Source of the DNA: Desulfobulbus oralis
GTDB taxonomy: Bacteria; Desulfobacterota; Desulfobulbia; Desulfobulbales; Desulfobulbaceae
Assembly (NCBI RefSeq): GCF_002952055.1
Contig: NZ_CP021255.1
Coordinates: 1,649,501 to 1,713,500, forward strand
Length of the DNA: 64,000 bases
Reading direction: 5' to 3'
In this document: one piece after another, positions 37,116 to 46,545 of the stretch
Layout of the letters: every line of letters starts with the position of its first letter
Numbering within the stretch: position 1 is the stretch's first letter
The notes under the pieces: model-generated
Told to the model about the DNA's origin: nothing
Database searches by the model: none
The model's input: the letters and a program-made list of their open reading frames with translations, nothing else
Translations under genes and position numbers: made by a program

Positions 37116-37158
37116 GTCGCCCCTTCACAGGGGCGTGAATTGAAACCAGATATCCCTA

Positions 37159-38002
37159 GGCTCAGGCCTCATTAATTGCCAAAAATCAGAAAAGTTGGTT
37201 AGTTGTGCTCAAGGAGGACGCCATGAGCCAACTTTTCTACCTTTCTGCCGAACAACTCGAACGTATCAAGCCCTTCTTCCCACGTTCACATGGTATTCCG
37301 CGGGTCGATGACCGGAAAGTCATCAGCGGCATCATTTATGTCATCAAGCATGGCCTGCAGTGGAAAGATGCGCCGCGCGAGTATGGCCCGTACAAGACGC
37401 TCTACAATCGTTTTTTGCGCTGGAGCCAGATGGGCATCTTCAACAACATTTTTACCGAATTGGCAAAAACAGCGGGACAGGATGGCCAGGTGATGATCGA
37501 TGCGACCCACCTCAAGGCGCATCGTACCGCCGCCAGTTTGCTCAAAAAAGGGCTCTTTCCCGCTGCATCGGCCGCACAAAGGGCGGGCTGAACTCCAAAC
37601 TCCATGCCCTTTGCGACGGCCACGGCAGGCCCCTGGCCATGAAGCTCACGGCAGGCCAGGTAAGCGACTACAAAGGAGCCGCCCTGCTTATGGATGCCAT
37701 AGATGCTTTGCCCGAGGTCAGGGCGCTGCTGGCGGACCGTGGTTATGACGCCGACTGGTTCCGTGATGCCCTGCGTGCCAGAGGCATTACGCCCTGCATC
37801 CCGCCCAGAAGGAGCCGGAAGCGACCCTGCTCGTACGATCAAAATCTGTATAAACAGCGGCACAAGATCGAGATCATGTTTGGCAGGATCAAGGACTGGC
37901 GGAGAATAGCCATGCGTTATGACCGCTGCGCACATACCTTCTTTTCAGCTCTATGCCTCGCGGCTTCCGTCATATTCTATCTCGATTAATGAGGCCTGAG
38001 CC
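37159..38002 (+). mobile_element. IS5-family element (IS427-like), 844 bp, apparently complete
   Basis: Terminal inverted repeats of 18 bases match exactly: GGCTCAGGCCTCATTAAT at the left end and its complement at the right. A TA target duplication flanks it (37157-37158 and 38003-38004). The element carries one transposase in two overlapping frames. It is inserted in the coding sequence of an IS30 transposase fragment 12 bases beyond the last CRISPR repeat. Perfect ends suggest a recent, potentially active insertion. Confidence 0.93.
37223..37989 (+). CDS. IS5/IS427-type DDE transposase, made by -1 frameshift
   Basis: Frame 1 starts at ATG 37223 behind AAGGAGG and runs to 37591; frame 2 continues to 37989. 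They join at CAAAAAAGGG (37543-37552), a typical -1 slippage site, giving SLLKK then RALSRCIGRTKGG. Across the join the catalytic triad is complete: D in QVMIDATHLKAH, D in LLADRGYDADWF and E in KQRHKIEIMFGRIKDWRR. The N-terminal part has the usual FFPRSHGIPRVDDRKVISG helix-turn-helix region. The total is about 255 residues. The frameshift is normal for this IS group and is not a sign of decay. Confidence 0.92.
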
Positions 38003-38004
38003 TA

Positions 38005-38148
38005 AGGGACATCAGCTTTCACAAGATCACGGAAAAGATGATTTCGGACGCCGCAGAACAACTGAACAACCGGCCGCGCAAATGTTTACACTACCAGACT
38101 CCCGCTGAGGTTTTTAACCAGGCCCTCACCGGTGCATTTGCAATTTGA
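38005..38148 (+). pseudogene. IS30-family transposase, C-terminal fragment
   Basis: The frame reads DISFHKITEKMISDAAEQL, then NNRPRKCLHYQTPAEVF and a stop at 38148. NNRPRKxLxYxTPxEVF is the C-terminal signature of IS30 transposases. Read across the IS5 insertion, the frame continues upstream as Q-I-S-L-R to within a base or so of the last CRISPR repeat, so the array is joined directly to the inside of this gene. Confidence 0.85.
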
Positions 38149-38149
38149 A

Positions 38150-39000
38150 TTCACCCTGCCGCCCTGCCAAGGCGAATGCGGCCTGCAAAAGGAGCTGCGC
38201 AGGTCAGTTGCCGACTCCAGTTCTTTGAACTGGATCATTTCCGAGCTATTTTCAAGGGCCAGCGGCTGCCGACGAGCCGGTGGCAGCCCACACAAACACG
38301 GCAGGAGCGCCTCGCCCAAGGCGATGGCTGTCTTGTCCTGGGCCCTGGTCAGCAAGAGAAAGCGGCTCTTGTCCTCCTTGCAACTGAGCAGGGTCGCCTG
38401 GCCTCCCGCAGCGCAGACCAGATCCGCTCTCCAGTCCCCAAAGCGGGTTCTGCCCGCAACGGGCTGTGGCCGCCGGGGCTATATCTCGATAGGCCCGGGA
38501 AACCGGCCTCTGCCCCGGCCGGAACTGCTTTGCCGCTGGCGGGGCCGGTGGGCGCGGCGCAAATGACGATAGCTGGTATCGCCGGGCTGTGCGGCAGCGT
38601 AAATCCAGCGGGGGAAGCTCTCCCACTGCTGCGCATGCTTTGATCCTCTGGATAGTCCAGCAGGTCCAGCCGTAGAGGGGCAGGCAATCTGTGTGGGCGA
38701 TCAGGCCGGAGCGGCTCATGCAGCGCTCATGGCGCGGCAATCAGCAGTCCGGGCACGGAGCCGGATTTGGCGCTGCCCTGGCGCAGCTTGCTGGAAATGG
38801 TGCTGTGGTGGCGGGTCAGGGCAGGCAGGAATTGTTCGGCAACGCAGCCCATGGCTACAAATACTTCGATGCCGATGCGTTCTTTCAGGGTCAGATGGAT
38901 GCGGGACACGGCGGGTTCCTGCTGGCTGCTTGATGTTTGACGCTGCCAACTCGACCAGAATCCCGCTCTGTCCTTTTCACCTTTGCCCACCCAAAGCGAG
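38150..39000 (-). pseudogene. Decayed IS30-family transposase on the opposite strand
   Basis: Pieces in several frames line up in order. The N-terminal helix-turn-helix (HLTLKERIGIEVFVAMG and TRHHSTISSKLRQG) lies at about 38800-38920. The catalytic region is WRADLVCAAGGQATLLSC, then DKSRFLLLTRAQDKTAIA, LENSSEMIQFKELES and FCRPHSPWQGG near 38170-38440. Several frameshifts separate them, and the middle part (38450-38750) is badly eroded. It stops just before the C-terminal motif, which sits next to it on the + strand, so the gene was broken and partly inverted, or two copies recombined. Confidence 0.75.
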
Positions 39001-39031
39001 CGGTGCATTGGCGATGAGAAGCTACACCTCT

Positions 39032-40249
39032 TCAGCGGCGGAATCTGACCCGGCAGAAGCGGCGTTTGCCAACCTGCAGCAGAACGGGATCAGCGGTTGC
39101 AACCGTGGCGTCCACATCGCTCACCTTGCTGCCGTCCACACTGACCGCCTGCTGCTCGATCATGCGGCGGCCCTCGGAACTCGATTTCACCAGCCCGGCT
39201 GCGTGCAGCAGCTTGGGCAGCCACATGTTGTCAGCCTCGGCCTGGACTTCGATCTCCTCAATTTGGTCCGGCAATTCGCCTCTGGCGAAGATCTGCTCGA
39301 AGCCCCGCTGGGCCGCATCTGCCGCCTCCGGGCTGTGGAAGCGGCACACCATTTCCCGTGCCAACTGCACCTTGGCCTCTTTCGGATGGATGTCACCGCT
39401 GGTCACGTTGCGCTTCAGCTCGGCAATGTCGTCAAGCGATTTGTCGCTCAGGAGTTCGTAGTAGCGGAACATGAGCGTGTCGCTGATCGACATGAGTTTG
39501 CCGAAAATCGTGTCCGGCGGCTCGGAAACGCCAATGTAGTTGCCCAGCGACTTGCTCATCTTGTTGACGCCGTCCAGACCCTCCAGCAGTGGGGTGGTGA
39601 TGACCACCTGCGGTTCCTGGCCCCAGGCGCGCTGCAGATCGCGACCCATGAGCAGGTTGAAGAGCTGGTCGGTGCCGCCCATTTCCACGTCTGCCTTGAG
39701 GGCCACCGAATCAAAGCCCTGAATGAGCGGGTAGAGAAATTCGTGCACCGAAATGGGCTTGTTGTCGGCAAAGCGCTTCTTGAAGTCGTCGCGCTCCAGC
39801 ATGCGCGCCACGGTGAGCTGGGAGGCCAGTTGGATGATTTCCGCAGGCGTGAGCTTGTTCAGCCAGCTCGAGTTGAAGCAGATCCGGGTTTTTTCCGGGT
39901 CCAGCATCTTGAAGACCTGCTCCCTGTAGGTTGCGGCATTCTGCAGAACCTCTTCCCGGGTGAGCGGCTTCCGGGTTTCGGATTTGCCGGTCGGGTCGCC
40001 GATGGTGGCTGTGAAATCACCGATCAGAAAGTTGATGGTATGCCCAAGCTGCTGAAACTGCCGCAGCTTTTGCAGGAGCACGGTGTGCCCCAGGTGCAGA
40101 TCGGGCGCGGTCGGGTCAAAGCCGGCCTTGATCTGCAGGGGCGTGTTGGTTTGAATGGCGCGCTCCAGCTTTCTGGCCAGCTCTTCTCTGGAATGAAAAT
40201 CAACGCTGCCCCGCTCAATCAGGGCAAGTTGTTCTGCAAGGGGCTGCAT
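39032..40249 (-). CDS. tyrS: Tyrosyl-tRNA synthetase
   Basis: TyrS is a class I synthetase charging tRNA-Tyr. The start is the ATG at 40247-40249 ([10 protein letters not shown]), preceded by AAGGAG at a good distance; the longer open frame reads into rny in a wrong frame. Motifs: the HIGH-like signature HLGHTVLL in [21 protein letters not shown], the substrate helix [14 protein letters not shown], the KMSKS loop in [10 protein letters not shown] and a C-terminal S4 domain ([17 protein letters not shown]). The 405 residues fit the TyrZ-like length. It follows rny by 19 bases and is probably co-transcribed with it. Confidence 0.96.
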   Translation of the reverse strand: MQPLAEQLALIERGSVDFHSREELARKLERAIQTNTPLQIKAGFDPTAPDLHLGHTVLLQKLRQFQQLGHTINFLIGDFTATIGDPTGKSETRKPLTREEVLQNAATYREQVFKMLDPEKTRICFNSSWLNKLTPAEIIQLASQLTVARMLERDDFKKRFADNKPISVHEFLYPLIQGFDSVALKADVEMGGTDQLFNLLMGRDLQRAWGQEPQVVITTPLLEGLDGVNKMSKSLGNYIGVSEPPDTIFGKLMSISDTLMFRYYELLSDKSLDDIAELKRNVTSGDIHPKEAKVQLAREMVCRFHSPEAADAAQRGFEQIFARGELPDQIEEIEVQAEADNMWLPKLLHAAGLVKSSSEGRRMIEQQAVSVDGSKVSDVDATVATADPVLLQVGKRRFCRVRFRR

Positions 40250-40268
40250 CGGTAGGGTGTTCTCCTTT

Positions 40269-41834
40269 TTATTTGGCGTATTCCACGGAACGTGTCTCGC
40301 GGATGACGGTGATGCGGATCTGGCCGGGGTAGGAGAGCTGCGCCTCCACGGCCCGGGCGATATCGCGGCTGAGCAGCACGGTGTCTTCGTCGTGCACTTT
40401 CTGGCTGTCCACGATGATGCGCAGATCGCGGCCGGCCTGGATGGCGTAGGATTTTTCCACGCCGGGGAAGCTGTTGGCGATGTTTTCCAGATCCTCAAGC
40501 CGCTTGACGTAGCTCTGCAGCATTTCCTTGCGGGCGCCGGGCCGGGCGCCGGAAAGTGCATCCGCACTCTGCACCAGCACGTCCAGTACGCTTTTCGGCA
40601 ACTGGTCTCCGTGGTGTGCGCCGATGGCGTAGACAATTTCCTCCGCCTCACCGTATTTCCGGGCCAGATCGCGGCCGATGATGGCGTGGGAGCCTTCCAC
40701 CTCGTGATCCACCGCCTTGCCGATGTCGTGCAGCAGACCGACCCGCTTGGCCTTTTTCTCGTCCACCCCCAGCTCGGCAGCCATGGCACCGCAGAGGAAG
40801 GCCACTTCCAAGGAGTGTTGGAGAATGTTCTGGCCATAGCTGGTGCGGTACTTGAGCCGGCCGATCAGGTTGACCAGCTCGGGGTGCATGCCGTGGGTGC
40901 CCACGTCAAAGGTGGCCTGTTCGCCGGCCTCGCGGATGCTGGCCTCGATCTCTTCCGTGACTTTTTTGACCACCTCTTCAATGCGGGCCGGGTGGATGCG
41001 GCCGTCGGCAATGAGCTGCTCCAGGGCCTGCCGGGCGATTTCCCGCCGTACCGGATTGAAGCCGGAGAGAATGACCGCCTCCGGGGTGTCGTCGATGATC
41101 AGGTCAATGCCGGTCGCCACCTCGATGGCCCTGATGTTTCGGCCCTCGCGGCCGATGATGCGCCCCTTCATCTCCTCGTTGGGCAGAGGCACCACGGACA
41201 CCGTGCGGTCGGCCACGTAGTCGCCGGCGTAACGGGCGATGGCCAGGGCCAGAATGTTCTTGCTCTTGCGGTCGGCCTCCAGCTTCATGTCGTTTTCGAG
41301 GCGCACGAGCCGTTTGGCGCAGTCCATGCGGGCCTCGCTTTCCATGGAGTCCATGAGTTCCTTCTTGGCCTCTTCCCGCGTGATGCCGGCAATGCTTTCC
41401 AGTTTGTCGAACTGTGCCGCGACCAGCTCGCCCAGCTCCCGGTTTCTGGACTCGACCTGCGCTTCCTGCTCCGCCAGTTTCTGCTGCCTTTGCTCCAGGC
41501 TGCCCAGCCGTTCCTCCAGCAGCTCGCCCTCGCGCTGGATCTCGTCGGATTTGCGATTGATGCGGCGCTGTTCCTCCTTCAGTTCCTGCCAGTTGCTCTT
41601 GATCTCCCGGTCGGCATCCTGCTTGAGTTTCAGGGCATCTTCCTTGGCCTGCAGAATGGCGGATTTTTTGATCTGCTCGGCTTCGTGAATAGAGTTTTCA
41701 ATGATCTGTTTGCCCTGCTGGGCAAGATTCTTCTGATTGCCCTCCACCAGTCTCTGCCGCAAAAAGACACCTGCCGCGATACCTGCCGTCAGGGCCAGCA
41801 CGACCAGCAACAGGGTGATAACATTGAATTCCAT
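40269..41834 (-). CDS. rny: Ribonuclease Y
   Basis: RNase Y is a membrane-anchored endoribonuclease that initiates mRNA decay. From the ATG at 41834 the protein has a membrane helix ([22 protein letters not shown]), a long coiled coil (about 25-190, rich in E, K, Q), a KH domain ([19 protein letters not shown]) and an HD domain with [20 protein letters not shown] and IGAHHGD. All metal ligands are present. The ATG at 41834 is preceded by AAAGAGA; a start at 41852 would add six residues. About 520 residues is normal. Confidence 0.96.
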   Translation of the reverse strand: MEFNVITLLLVVLALTAGIAAGVFLRQRLVEGNQKNLAQQGKQIIENSIHEAEQIKKSAILQAKEDALKLKQDADREIKSNWQELKEEQRRINRKSDEIQREGELLEERLGSLEQRQQKLAEQEAQVESRNRELGELVAAQFDKLESIAGITREEAKKELMDSMESEARMDCAKRLVRLENDMKLEADRKSKNILALAIARYAGDYVADRTVSVVPLPNEEMKGRIIGREGRNIRAIEVATGIDLIIDDTPEAVILSGFNPVRREIARQALEQLIADGRIHPARIEEVVKKVTEEIEASIREAGEQATFDVGTHGMHPELVNLIGRLKYRTSYGQNILQHSLEVAFLCGAMAAELGVDEKKAKRVGLLHDIGKAVDHEVEGSHAIIGRDLARKYGEAEEIVYAIGAHHGDQLPKSVLDVLVQSADALSGARPGARKEMLQSYVKRLEDLENIANSFPGVEKSYAIQAGRDLRIIVDSQKVHDEDTVLLSRDIARAVEAQLSYPGQIRITVIRETRSVEYAK

Positions 41835-42427
41835 AGTTTTCTCTTTTCGCACTATATAAAAAGACCACGCAGAGACCGCAGCGGTTCTGGTGGCAGGAGC
41901 TGGGAAAGGTTCGGGGCTACCGTTGTGACGGGCCGGCCGAAGGGCCTTGAAGGCAGCACGGAAGCGGGTGGCGATCTTTTGCCAGTATCCAAGGTTCAGA
42001 CGCTTTTGTCCGTGTTACCTCCTGCAGCAGGCTACAGGGCAACCCCGCTGCGGCGTTCGCCCCCAACCCGGGGCAAAAGACAAAAATATCTGAAAAAGCC
42101 GGACACGACTTTGAACTGCACCTCTTCCCCCGGAACAGCACCTGGCGTTTCCCAGGATATGAAGAAAAAGCCCCGCGCTGCCGTGTCGGTAAGACGATTA
42201 AACCTAATGTCCATTAGGTGGGCTGAACCCAAGCTGGACGTTGTCAAGCCGGAGGGCTTCCGCGGATCCAGCGGCAAGGCAGCCCTTGCGTAAAGAGTTG
42301 GCTTAATACTTTACCGATCACCAACAGCGCAGGGTCTATTCAAACTCCCATATGGGTGTTCAGTATACCCTTTTTCTCGTATTAGTCCAGCCAAGAGGCA
42401 GGGCTGGATGAGGAATTGCGGCGGATT
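41835..42427 (-). other. Long leader or gene-free region upstream of rny
   Basis: Nearly 600 bases lie between rny and the Nudix gene. Open frames on both strands show no known motif. Several GC-rich self-complementary stretches (for example GGGCCGGCC near 41930 and CTGCTGCAGG-like pairs near 42020) make a structured RNA possible. Proteobacterial 6S RNA genes are often found next to related genes, but I could not fit the 6S consensus. Confidence 0.4.
42202..42219. promoter_or_regulatory. Perfect inverted repeat, possible operator
   Basis: ACCTAATG-TC-CATTAGGT is an 18-bp perfect dyad in the spacer between the Nudix gene and rny, in otherwise unremarkable DNA. The size and short centre are typical of a dimeric repressor site. 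Which gene it would serve is unknown. Confidence 0.4.
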
Positions 42428-42910
42428 TTAACGCCGGAAACTCCAGGCCAGGGGATGGCCGTTCCGGTAGGGCATGCAGCCGTGGAAAGGGCGGGGATCG
42501 CCGTCAAAGACCAGCGGCAGGAAATATTTGTCGCCCTCCCACATGGGCAGTTCCAGAAGCCGCGCCACCGGATGCCACAGCAGCTCTCCCTCGGCGTTCT
42601 TGCTTGTGGGCGTGCCCTCGTATCCGGTGATGAGAAAGATGAAACCCAGCCAGTCCTCGCCATTGGGCCCAAAGCCGGTCCAGTTGATGGTGCCGCGCAG
42701 GTGCATGGCTGTGCAGACGAGGCTGCTTTCTTCCCGAATCTCCCGCTGCATGCAGGTGAAAACATCCTCGCCGGCTTCCATTTTGCCGCCCAACCCGTTA
42801 TATTTTCCGAAGTGTTGGTCGTCTGCGCGCGCGATACGGTGCACCAGCAGGGTTTCTTCGCCGGATGCCGAAAGAATATAGCCCAGAGTTCCAATGATTG
42901 GCCTGTACAT
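42428..42910 (-). CDS. Nudix hydrolase (8-oxo-dGTP diphosphatase-like)
   Basis: The 160-residue protein contains an intact Nudix box, G-L-G-G-K-M-E-A-G-E followed by CMQREIREESSL (the GX5EX7REUXEE pattern), which binds Mg2+ and cleaves nucleoside diphosphate-linked substrates. Preceding residues (LVHRIARADDQHFGKYN) and the later GFIFLITGYEG and LPMWEGDKYFLPLVFDG resemble MTH1/MutT-type 8-oxo-dGTP hydrolases. The GLGGK start and the WEGD segment favour an 8-oxo-dGTP or similar oxidised nucleotide. It is divergent from mltD with only 21 bases between start codons, so the promoters must overlap the two genes. Confidence 0.88.
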   Translation of the reverse strand: MYRPIIGTLGYILSASGEETLLVHRIARADDQHFGKYNGLGGKMEAGEDVFTCMQREIREESSLVCTAMHLRGTINWTGFGPNGEDWLGFIFLITGYEGTPTSKNAEGELLWHPVARLLELPMWEGDKYFLPLVFDGDPRPFHGCMPYRNGHPLAWSFRR

Positions 42911-42931
42911 ATCGTCTTCAAGGTGTGCGGC

Positions 42932-44311
42932 ATGATGACCGCAAGAATCCTGGCGCGGGGGGGACTGTACCTCGCCCTGCGCTGCCTTCTGGGGCTGGCG
43001 CCTGTTGCACTGCTGTCAACGCCTGCCGCGGCCGAACAGTTTCCCCTGTACTCCGGCATTCGCCCCAATGTGGCCTTTTGGGAAAATATTTACAGCCGCT
43101 ATACCACCAGACAGGCGGTTTTGCACGATTCCCACGATCTTTCCCTGGTCTACGGGGTGGTGGAATTGGTCGATCCGGACCTGCCCCTGGGCACTCGGTT
43201 CAACGAGCAGCGGATCAAAGCGGCCAAGATGCGCCTTGCTCTCCTCTTCGATCGCCTGGCGGCGGGCCAAGGGCCTCGTACCGAAACAGAGCGGCGCATC
43301 GCCCGGATGTTCGCCGGCAGGCCCCTTTCCAGCTACCGCCAGGCAAAAGAGCGGCTGCGCGTGCAAACAGGCCAGAAAGACCGCTTTTACGCCGGGCTTG
43401 TCCGCTCCGGCAGATATCTGCCCTATATCAGAAAGGTGCTGGCTGCGGAACATCTGCCCCTGGAGCTGGCCTATCTGCCCCACGTGGAATCCTCCTTCAA
43501 TCCCAAGGCCGGCAGCAAGGCCGGGGCCTATGGCCTCTGGCAGTTTACCCAGGGGACGGGCAGGAGGTACATGATCATCAATGCGCTGGTGGACGAGCGT
43601 TTCGATCCCTACCAGTCCACCCATGCCGCCGCGAAACTCCTGAAAGCCAACTACGAGACCCTGGGCAACTGGCCGCTTGCCATAACCGCCTACAACTACG
43701 GCAGCGCCGGCATGCTGCGCGCCCTGAGCGCGCACGGCTCCTACGAGGCGATTTTTCAGGATTACGCCGAGGGGCGTTTCAAGTTTGCGGCCCGCAATTT
43801 TTATTCGGAATTTCTGGCCGCCGTGCGGGTTGCCAGGAGACTGGAGCCAAGCGTTGTCATGGAGAAAGCGCAGGCCGTGCAGAGCTATCGCCTGAAGAAG
43901 GAAGTGCCCCTGACCAGGCTGTGCCAACAACACCGGCTTGACCAGGCCAGCTTTCTGCACCTGAATCCGGCCCTGCAGAGCCCGGTGCTTTCCGGCAGGC
44001 GCAATGTGCCGGTTAACTATCTCGTACACGTACCGGGCCGGGCAGGGTCTGAAGCGGCCCGAAAAGGCACCGCCAAGCCGCAGCCGCGTTTCACCGGGCA
44101 TAGCGCCCCGCCGGTCCGGCAGTATAGCGCGGCCCGGCCGGTCATCTACGACTACTATCGCCATACCGTGGCACAGGGTGATACGCTCTCCGGCATTGCC
44201 AGGCACTTCGGCACGAGCACGGAGTCTATCCTCCGGGCCAACCACAAGGGGCCGGGCAATCCGGTGCGGGTCGGCGAACGGATCATGGTGCCGGTCAAAC
44301 GGCGTCCCTGA
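42932..44311 (+). CDS. mltD: MltD-type membrane-bound lytic murein transglycosylase with LysM
   Basis: The enzyme cleaves peptidoglycan glycan strands, forming 1,6-anhydro-MurNAc ends. From the ATG at 42932 there is a signal peptide (LYLALRCLLGLAPVALLSTPAAA, ending AAAEQF, without a lipobox). The SLT domain (about 160-310) has the catalytic glutamate in LPHVESSFNPKAGSKAGAYGLWQF and AITAYNYGSAGMLRAL. A degenerate LysM-like segment (SYRLKKEVPLTRLCQQHRL) and one clear C-terminal LysM (HTVAQGDTLSGIARHFG) bind glycan. At 459 residues it is typical, although the missing lipid anchor suggests a soluble periplasmic form. Confidence 0.93.
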   Translation: MMTARILARGGLYLALRCLLGLAPVALLSTPAAAEQFPLYSGIRPNVAFWENIYSRYTTRQAVLHDSHDLSLVYGVVELVDPDLPLGTRFNEQRIKAAKMRLALLFDRLAAGQGPRTETERRIARMFAGRPLSSYRQAKERLRVQTGQKDRFYAGLVRSGRYLPYIRKVLAAEHLPLELAYLPHVESSFNPKAGSKAGAYGLWQFTQGTGRRYMIINALVDERFDPYQSTHAAAKLLKANYETLGNWPLAITAYNYGSAGMLRALSAHGSYEAIFQDYAEGRFKFAARNFYSEFLAAVRVARRLEPSVVMEKAQAVQSYRLKKEVPLTRLCQQHRLDQASFLHLNPALQSPVLSGRRNVPVNYLVHVPGRAGSEAARKGTAKPQPRFTGHSAPPVRQYSAARPVIYDYYRHTVAQGDTLSGIARHFGTSTESILRANHKGPGNPVRVGERIMVPVKRRP

Positions 44312-44355
44312 AGGAGTCTTGCCCCTGAATGTTCCCTGTTTTGCGGGAGGAAACT

Positions 44356-46521
44356 ATGCATTCCCGGTTTTTTGGCTTTGCCCTGCTTGCAGCACTCCTG
44401 GCTGTTCCCGTTTTCCTCGTGTCTCCTGCCTTTGCGGATACTCTGTCTCCTGTGCGCAATGGAGCGGAGTTGCTTTTCTTCCCCTGGCAAAGGAGTGCGG
44501 AGCTGGTCAGGGAACTGGGCGGCAAACCGGAGCAGCCGCTGCCGGCAGGTGTGGATCTGCAGGCCCTGCGCCGGGCCGCGAAACAGGGCGATGCCACGGC
44601 CCGACACCGGCTGGGCGAATTGTACCGGGACGGCGCTGGCCTTGTCCGTAATGAACGCAAGGCGGTGGACTGGTTCCGCCAGGCTGCGGAGCAGGGCTAT
44701 GCGCCTGCGCAGACCAGCCTTGGCTGGATGTACATGTACGGCCGGGGCGTAGCGCAGGATGACAAAGAGGCCATGAAGTGGTTTCGGTTGGCAGCGGCGC
44801 AGGGCTATGCCAATGCCCAGAACAATGTGGGCGCCCTCTACATGATGGGCCGGGGCGTGCCGCAGAATTATGAAGAGGCCCTGAAGTGGTTTCGTCTGGC
44901 AGCGGCACAGGGTGATGCGGCAGCGCAGCGTTCGGTGGGCTGGGCTTATCTCTTTGGCCAGGGGGTTGAGCAGAACGACAAGGAGGCCGCAATCTGGTTT
45001 CGCAAGGGGGCTGTTCAGGGCCATGCGGCATCCCAGAACAATCTGGCTTTGCTGTATCAGGCTGGCCGGGGAGTGCCACAGGATTACGCCCAGGCCATGG
45101 AATGGCTCCACCGGGCGGCGGCGCAGAACGATGCCTCTGCCCAATGCAATATCGGGCTGGCCTATTGGTTCGGTGAGGGGGTGGCCAAGGATCCTGCCGA
45201 GGCGGCGAAATGGTTCCGTAAAGCGGCGGCGCAGGGCGATGCCCAGTCTCAGTACAATCTGGGCTGGCTGTATAAGTTTGGCAAAGGTGTGCCGCGGGAT
45301 GCCGTTCAGGCAGTGAACTGGCTTCGCTTGGCAGCGGAACAGGGTCATGTGCAAGCGCAGGTGTTGCTGGGCAGGATGTACCGCACAGGCGATGGAATCG
45401 GCAAGGACACTGAACAGGCAGTCAAGTGGCTTGGCCGGGCGGCGGCGCGGGGCAATGCCGAAGCCTGCTTCAATCTGGGGAGCATGTACCTCAGAGGCGA
45501 GGGCGTGCCCCAGGATGAAGAGCGGGCTATGACCCTGTACCGTGAGGCAACGGCCTTGGGCAGCGAGGAGGCAGAGCTGGCCCTGCGTAAACTGAATGGA
45601 GAGGGCAGCGAGTATCCGTGGCGGGGTGACAGCAAGCTGGTGGAACGGCTCCGGACTGGTGTGAAACAAGGGGATGCGGAGGCCATGTACGATCTGAGTG
45701 AACTGTACAGCAGGGGTTATGCCGTGGAACCTGATGCCCGCAAGGACCTGGAATTGCTGGAACAGGCCGCTGCATTGGGAAGCTCCCGCGCTCAGTACGC
45801 TCTGGGTTGCAGATATCTTGCCGGAGAGGGCGTTCCCAGGGATGAGGCAAAAGGGCTGAGCCTGCTGAACAAGGCGGCGGCGCAGGGTGATGCGTTCGCT
45901 CGCCAGAAGCTGAAGAGCCTGAGCGGAGAGGAAGAACAGAGCGATGCGGCGCCCGCTCCTGCCGTGGCCCCGCCTCCGGACAGGGATTATGTGGAGCGCT
46001 TCCTCAAGGCTGCGAAGGCGGGGGATGCGGCGGCGCAGTTGCAGATGGCCGCCATGTATCTGGAGGGGCACGGGGTGAAACAGAATGACAGGCAGACTCT
46101 GAAATGGCTCCGCAAGGCGGCGCGACAGGACTATGGTCCGGCCCAGGCCCTGCTGGGCTTCTTGTATGAGCAGGGCCGGGCGGTGCGTCCCGATGCCGAA
46201 CAGGCCCGGCTCTGGTACGGCAAGGCGGCTGCATGGTACCGGCAATCCGCAGAGCGGGGCGATATGGAGGCCCAGTTCGAGCTGGCCGAAATGTACAAGG
46301 CGGGCCGGGGGGTGCCGAGGGATGCGGCCGCGGCGGCGACCTGGTACGACAAGGCCGCGGCGCAGGGCTACATGCCTGCCCAGTTTGAGCTGGGCTGTAT
46401 GTACCTGAACGGCCTGGGTCTTGCCCGGGATGAGGCGAAGGCGCGGGAATGGCTGGGCCGGGCGGCGAAGCAGGGACATCAGGAGGCCAGAAGGCTGTCG
46501 CGCCAATTAAAGGTCCGTTAA
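44356..46521 (+). CDS. Secreted Sel1-repeat (SLR) protein 1
   Basis: The 721-residue product has a signal peptide (FFGFALLAALLAVPVFLVSPAFA) from the ATG at 44356, behind GGGAGGA. Nearly all the rest is tandem 36-residue Sel1 repeats of the form A-x-x-G-x-A-x-A-Q-x-x-L-G-x-x-Y-x-x-G-x-G-V-x-x-D-x-x-x-A-x-x-W. I count about 15-16, in two groups split by a linker near residue 540 (EEEQSDAAPAPAVAPPPDRD). SLR proteins form superhelices that bind protein partners and often act in envelope or host-interaction pathways. The DNA of repeats 2-8 (44711-45270) is almost the same as in the next gene. Confidence 0.88.
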   Translation: MHSRFFGFALLAALLAVPVFLVSPAFADTLSPVRNGAELLFFPWQRSAELVRELGGKPEQPLPAGVDLQALRRAAKQGDATARHRLGELYRDGAGLVRNERKAVDWFRQAAEQGYAPAQTSLGWMYMYGRGVAQDDKEAMKWFRLAAAQGYANAQNNVGALYMMGRGVPQNYEEALKWFRLAAAQGDAAAQRSVGWAYLFGQGVEQNDKEAAIWFRKGAVQGHAASQNNLALLYQAGRGVPQDYAQAMEWLHRAAAQNDASAQCNIGLAYWFGEGVAKDPAEAAKWFRKAAAQGDAQSQYNLGWLYKFGKGVPRDAVQAVNWLRLAAEQGHVQAQVLLGRMYRTGDGIGKDTEQAVKWLGRAAARGNAEACFNLGSMYLRGEGVPQDEERAMTLYREATALGSEEAELALRKLNGEGSEYPWRGDSKLVERLRTGVKQGDAEAMYDLSELYSRGYAVEPDARKDLELLEQAAALGSSRAQYALGCRYLAGEGVPRDEAKGLSLLNKAAAQGDAFARQKLKSLSGEEEQSDAAPAPAVAPPPDRDYVERFLKAAKAGDAAAQLQMAAMYLEGHGVKQNDRQTLKWLRKAARQDYGPAQALLGFLYEQGRAVRPDAEQARLWYGKAAAWYRQSAERGDMEAQFELAEMYKAGRGVPRDAAAAATWYDKAAAQGYMPAQFELGCMYLNGLGLARDEAKAREWLGRAAKQGHQEARRLSRQLKVR

Positions 46522-46545
46522 ATTGTGCAAGGGAGGGTGAAAACG

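Larger units (their letters stand above)
31421..37146 (+). CRISPR. Type I-C CRISPR array, 88 repeats and 87 spacers
   Basis: The 31-nt repeat starts GTCGCCCCTTCACAGG and ends CGTGAATTGAAAC; its arms CGCCCC/GGGGCG form the hairpin cut by Cas5c. I located 88 starts by hand, from 31421 to 37116, with spacings of 64-68 bases, so spacers are 33-38 nt. I saw no variation in any repeat, including the last one. Leader and cas2 are on the left. The array contains an adjacent duplicate spacer, a duplicated three-spacer block, families of variant spacers and many hairpin-forming spacers (see findings). Numbering used here: spacer n follows repeat n. The right end stops abruptly at an IS30 fragment. Confidence 0.99.

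Noticed and set aside
37205-37989. IS5 transposase as a broken pseudogene
   Set aside because: The two frames overlap at a CAAAAAAGGG slippage site typical of this IS group and the DDE triad is complete, so it is read as programmed frameshifting.
40250-40837. N-terminal extension of tyrS
   Set aside because: The extension lies in a wrong frame of rny; the family N terminus and an RBS mark the ATG at 40249.
41835-42427. Possible 6S RNA upstream of rny
   Set aside because: Location is suggestive, but I could not form the closing stem and central bubble of 6S RNA from the sequence.
44155-46506. 783-codon minus-strand open frame opposite the first Sel1 gene
   Set aside because: The repetitive GC-rich Sel1 code keeps the antisense frame open; the product has no known motif, while the sense frame has a signal peptide, RBS and repeats.
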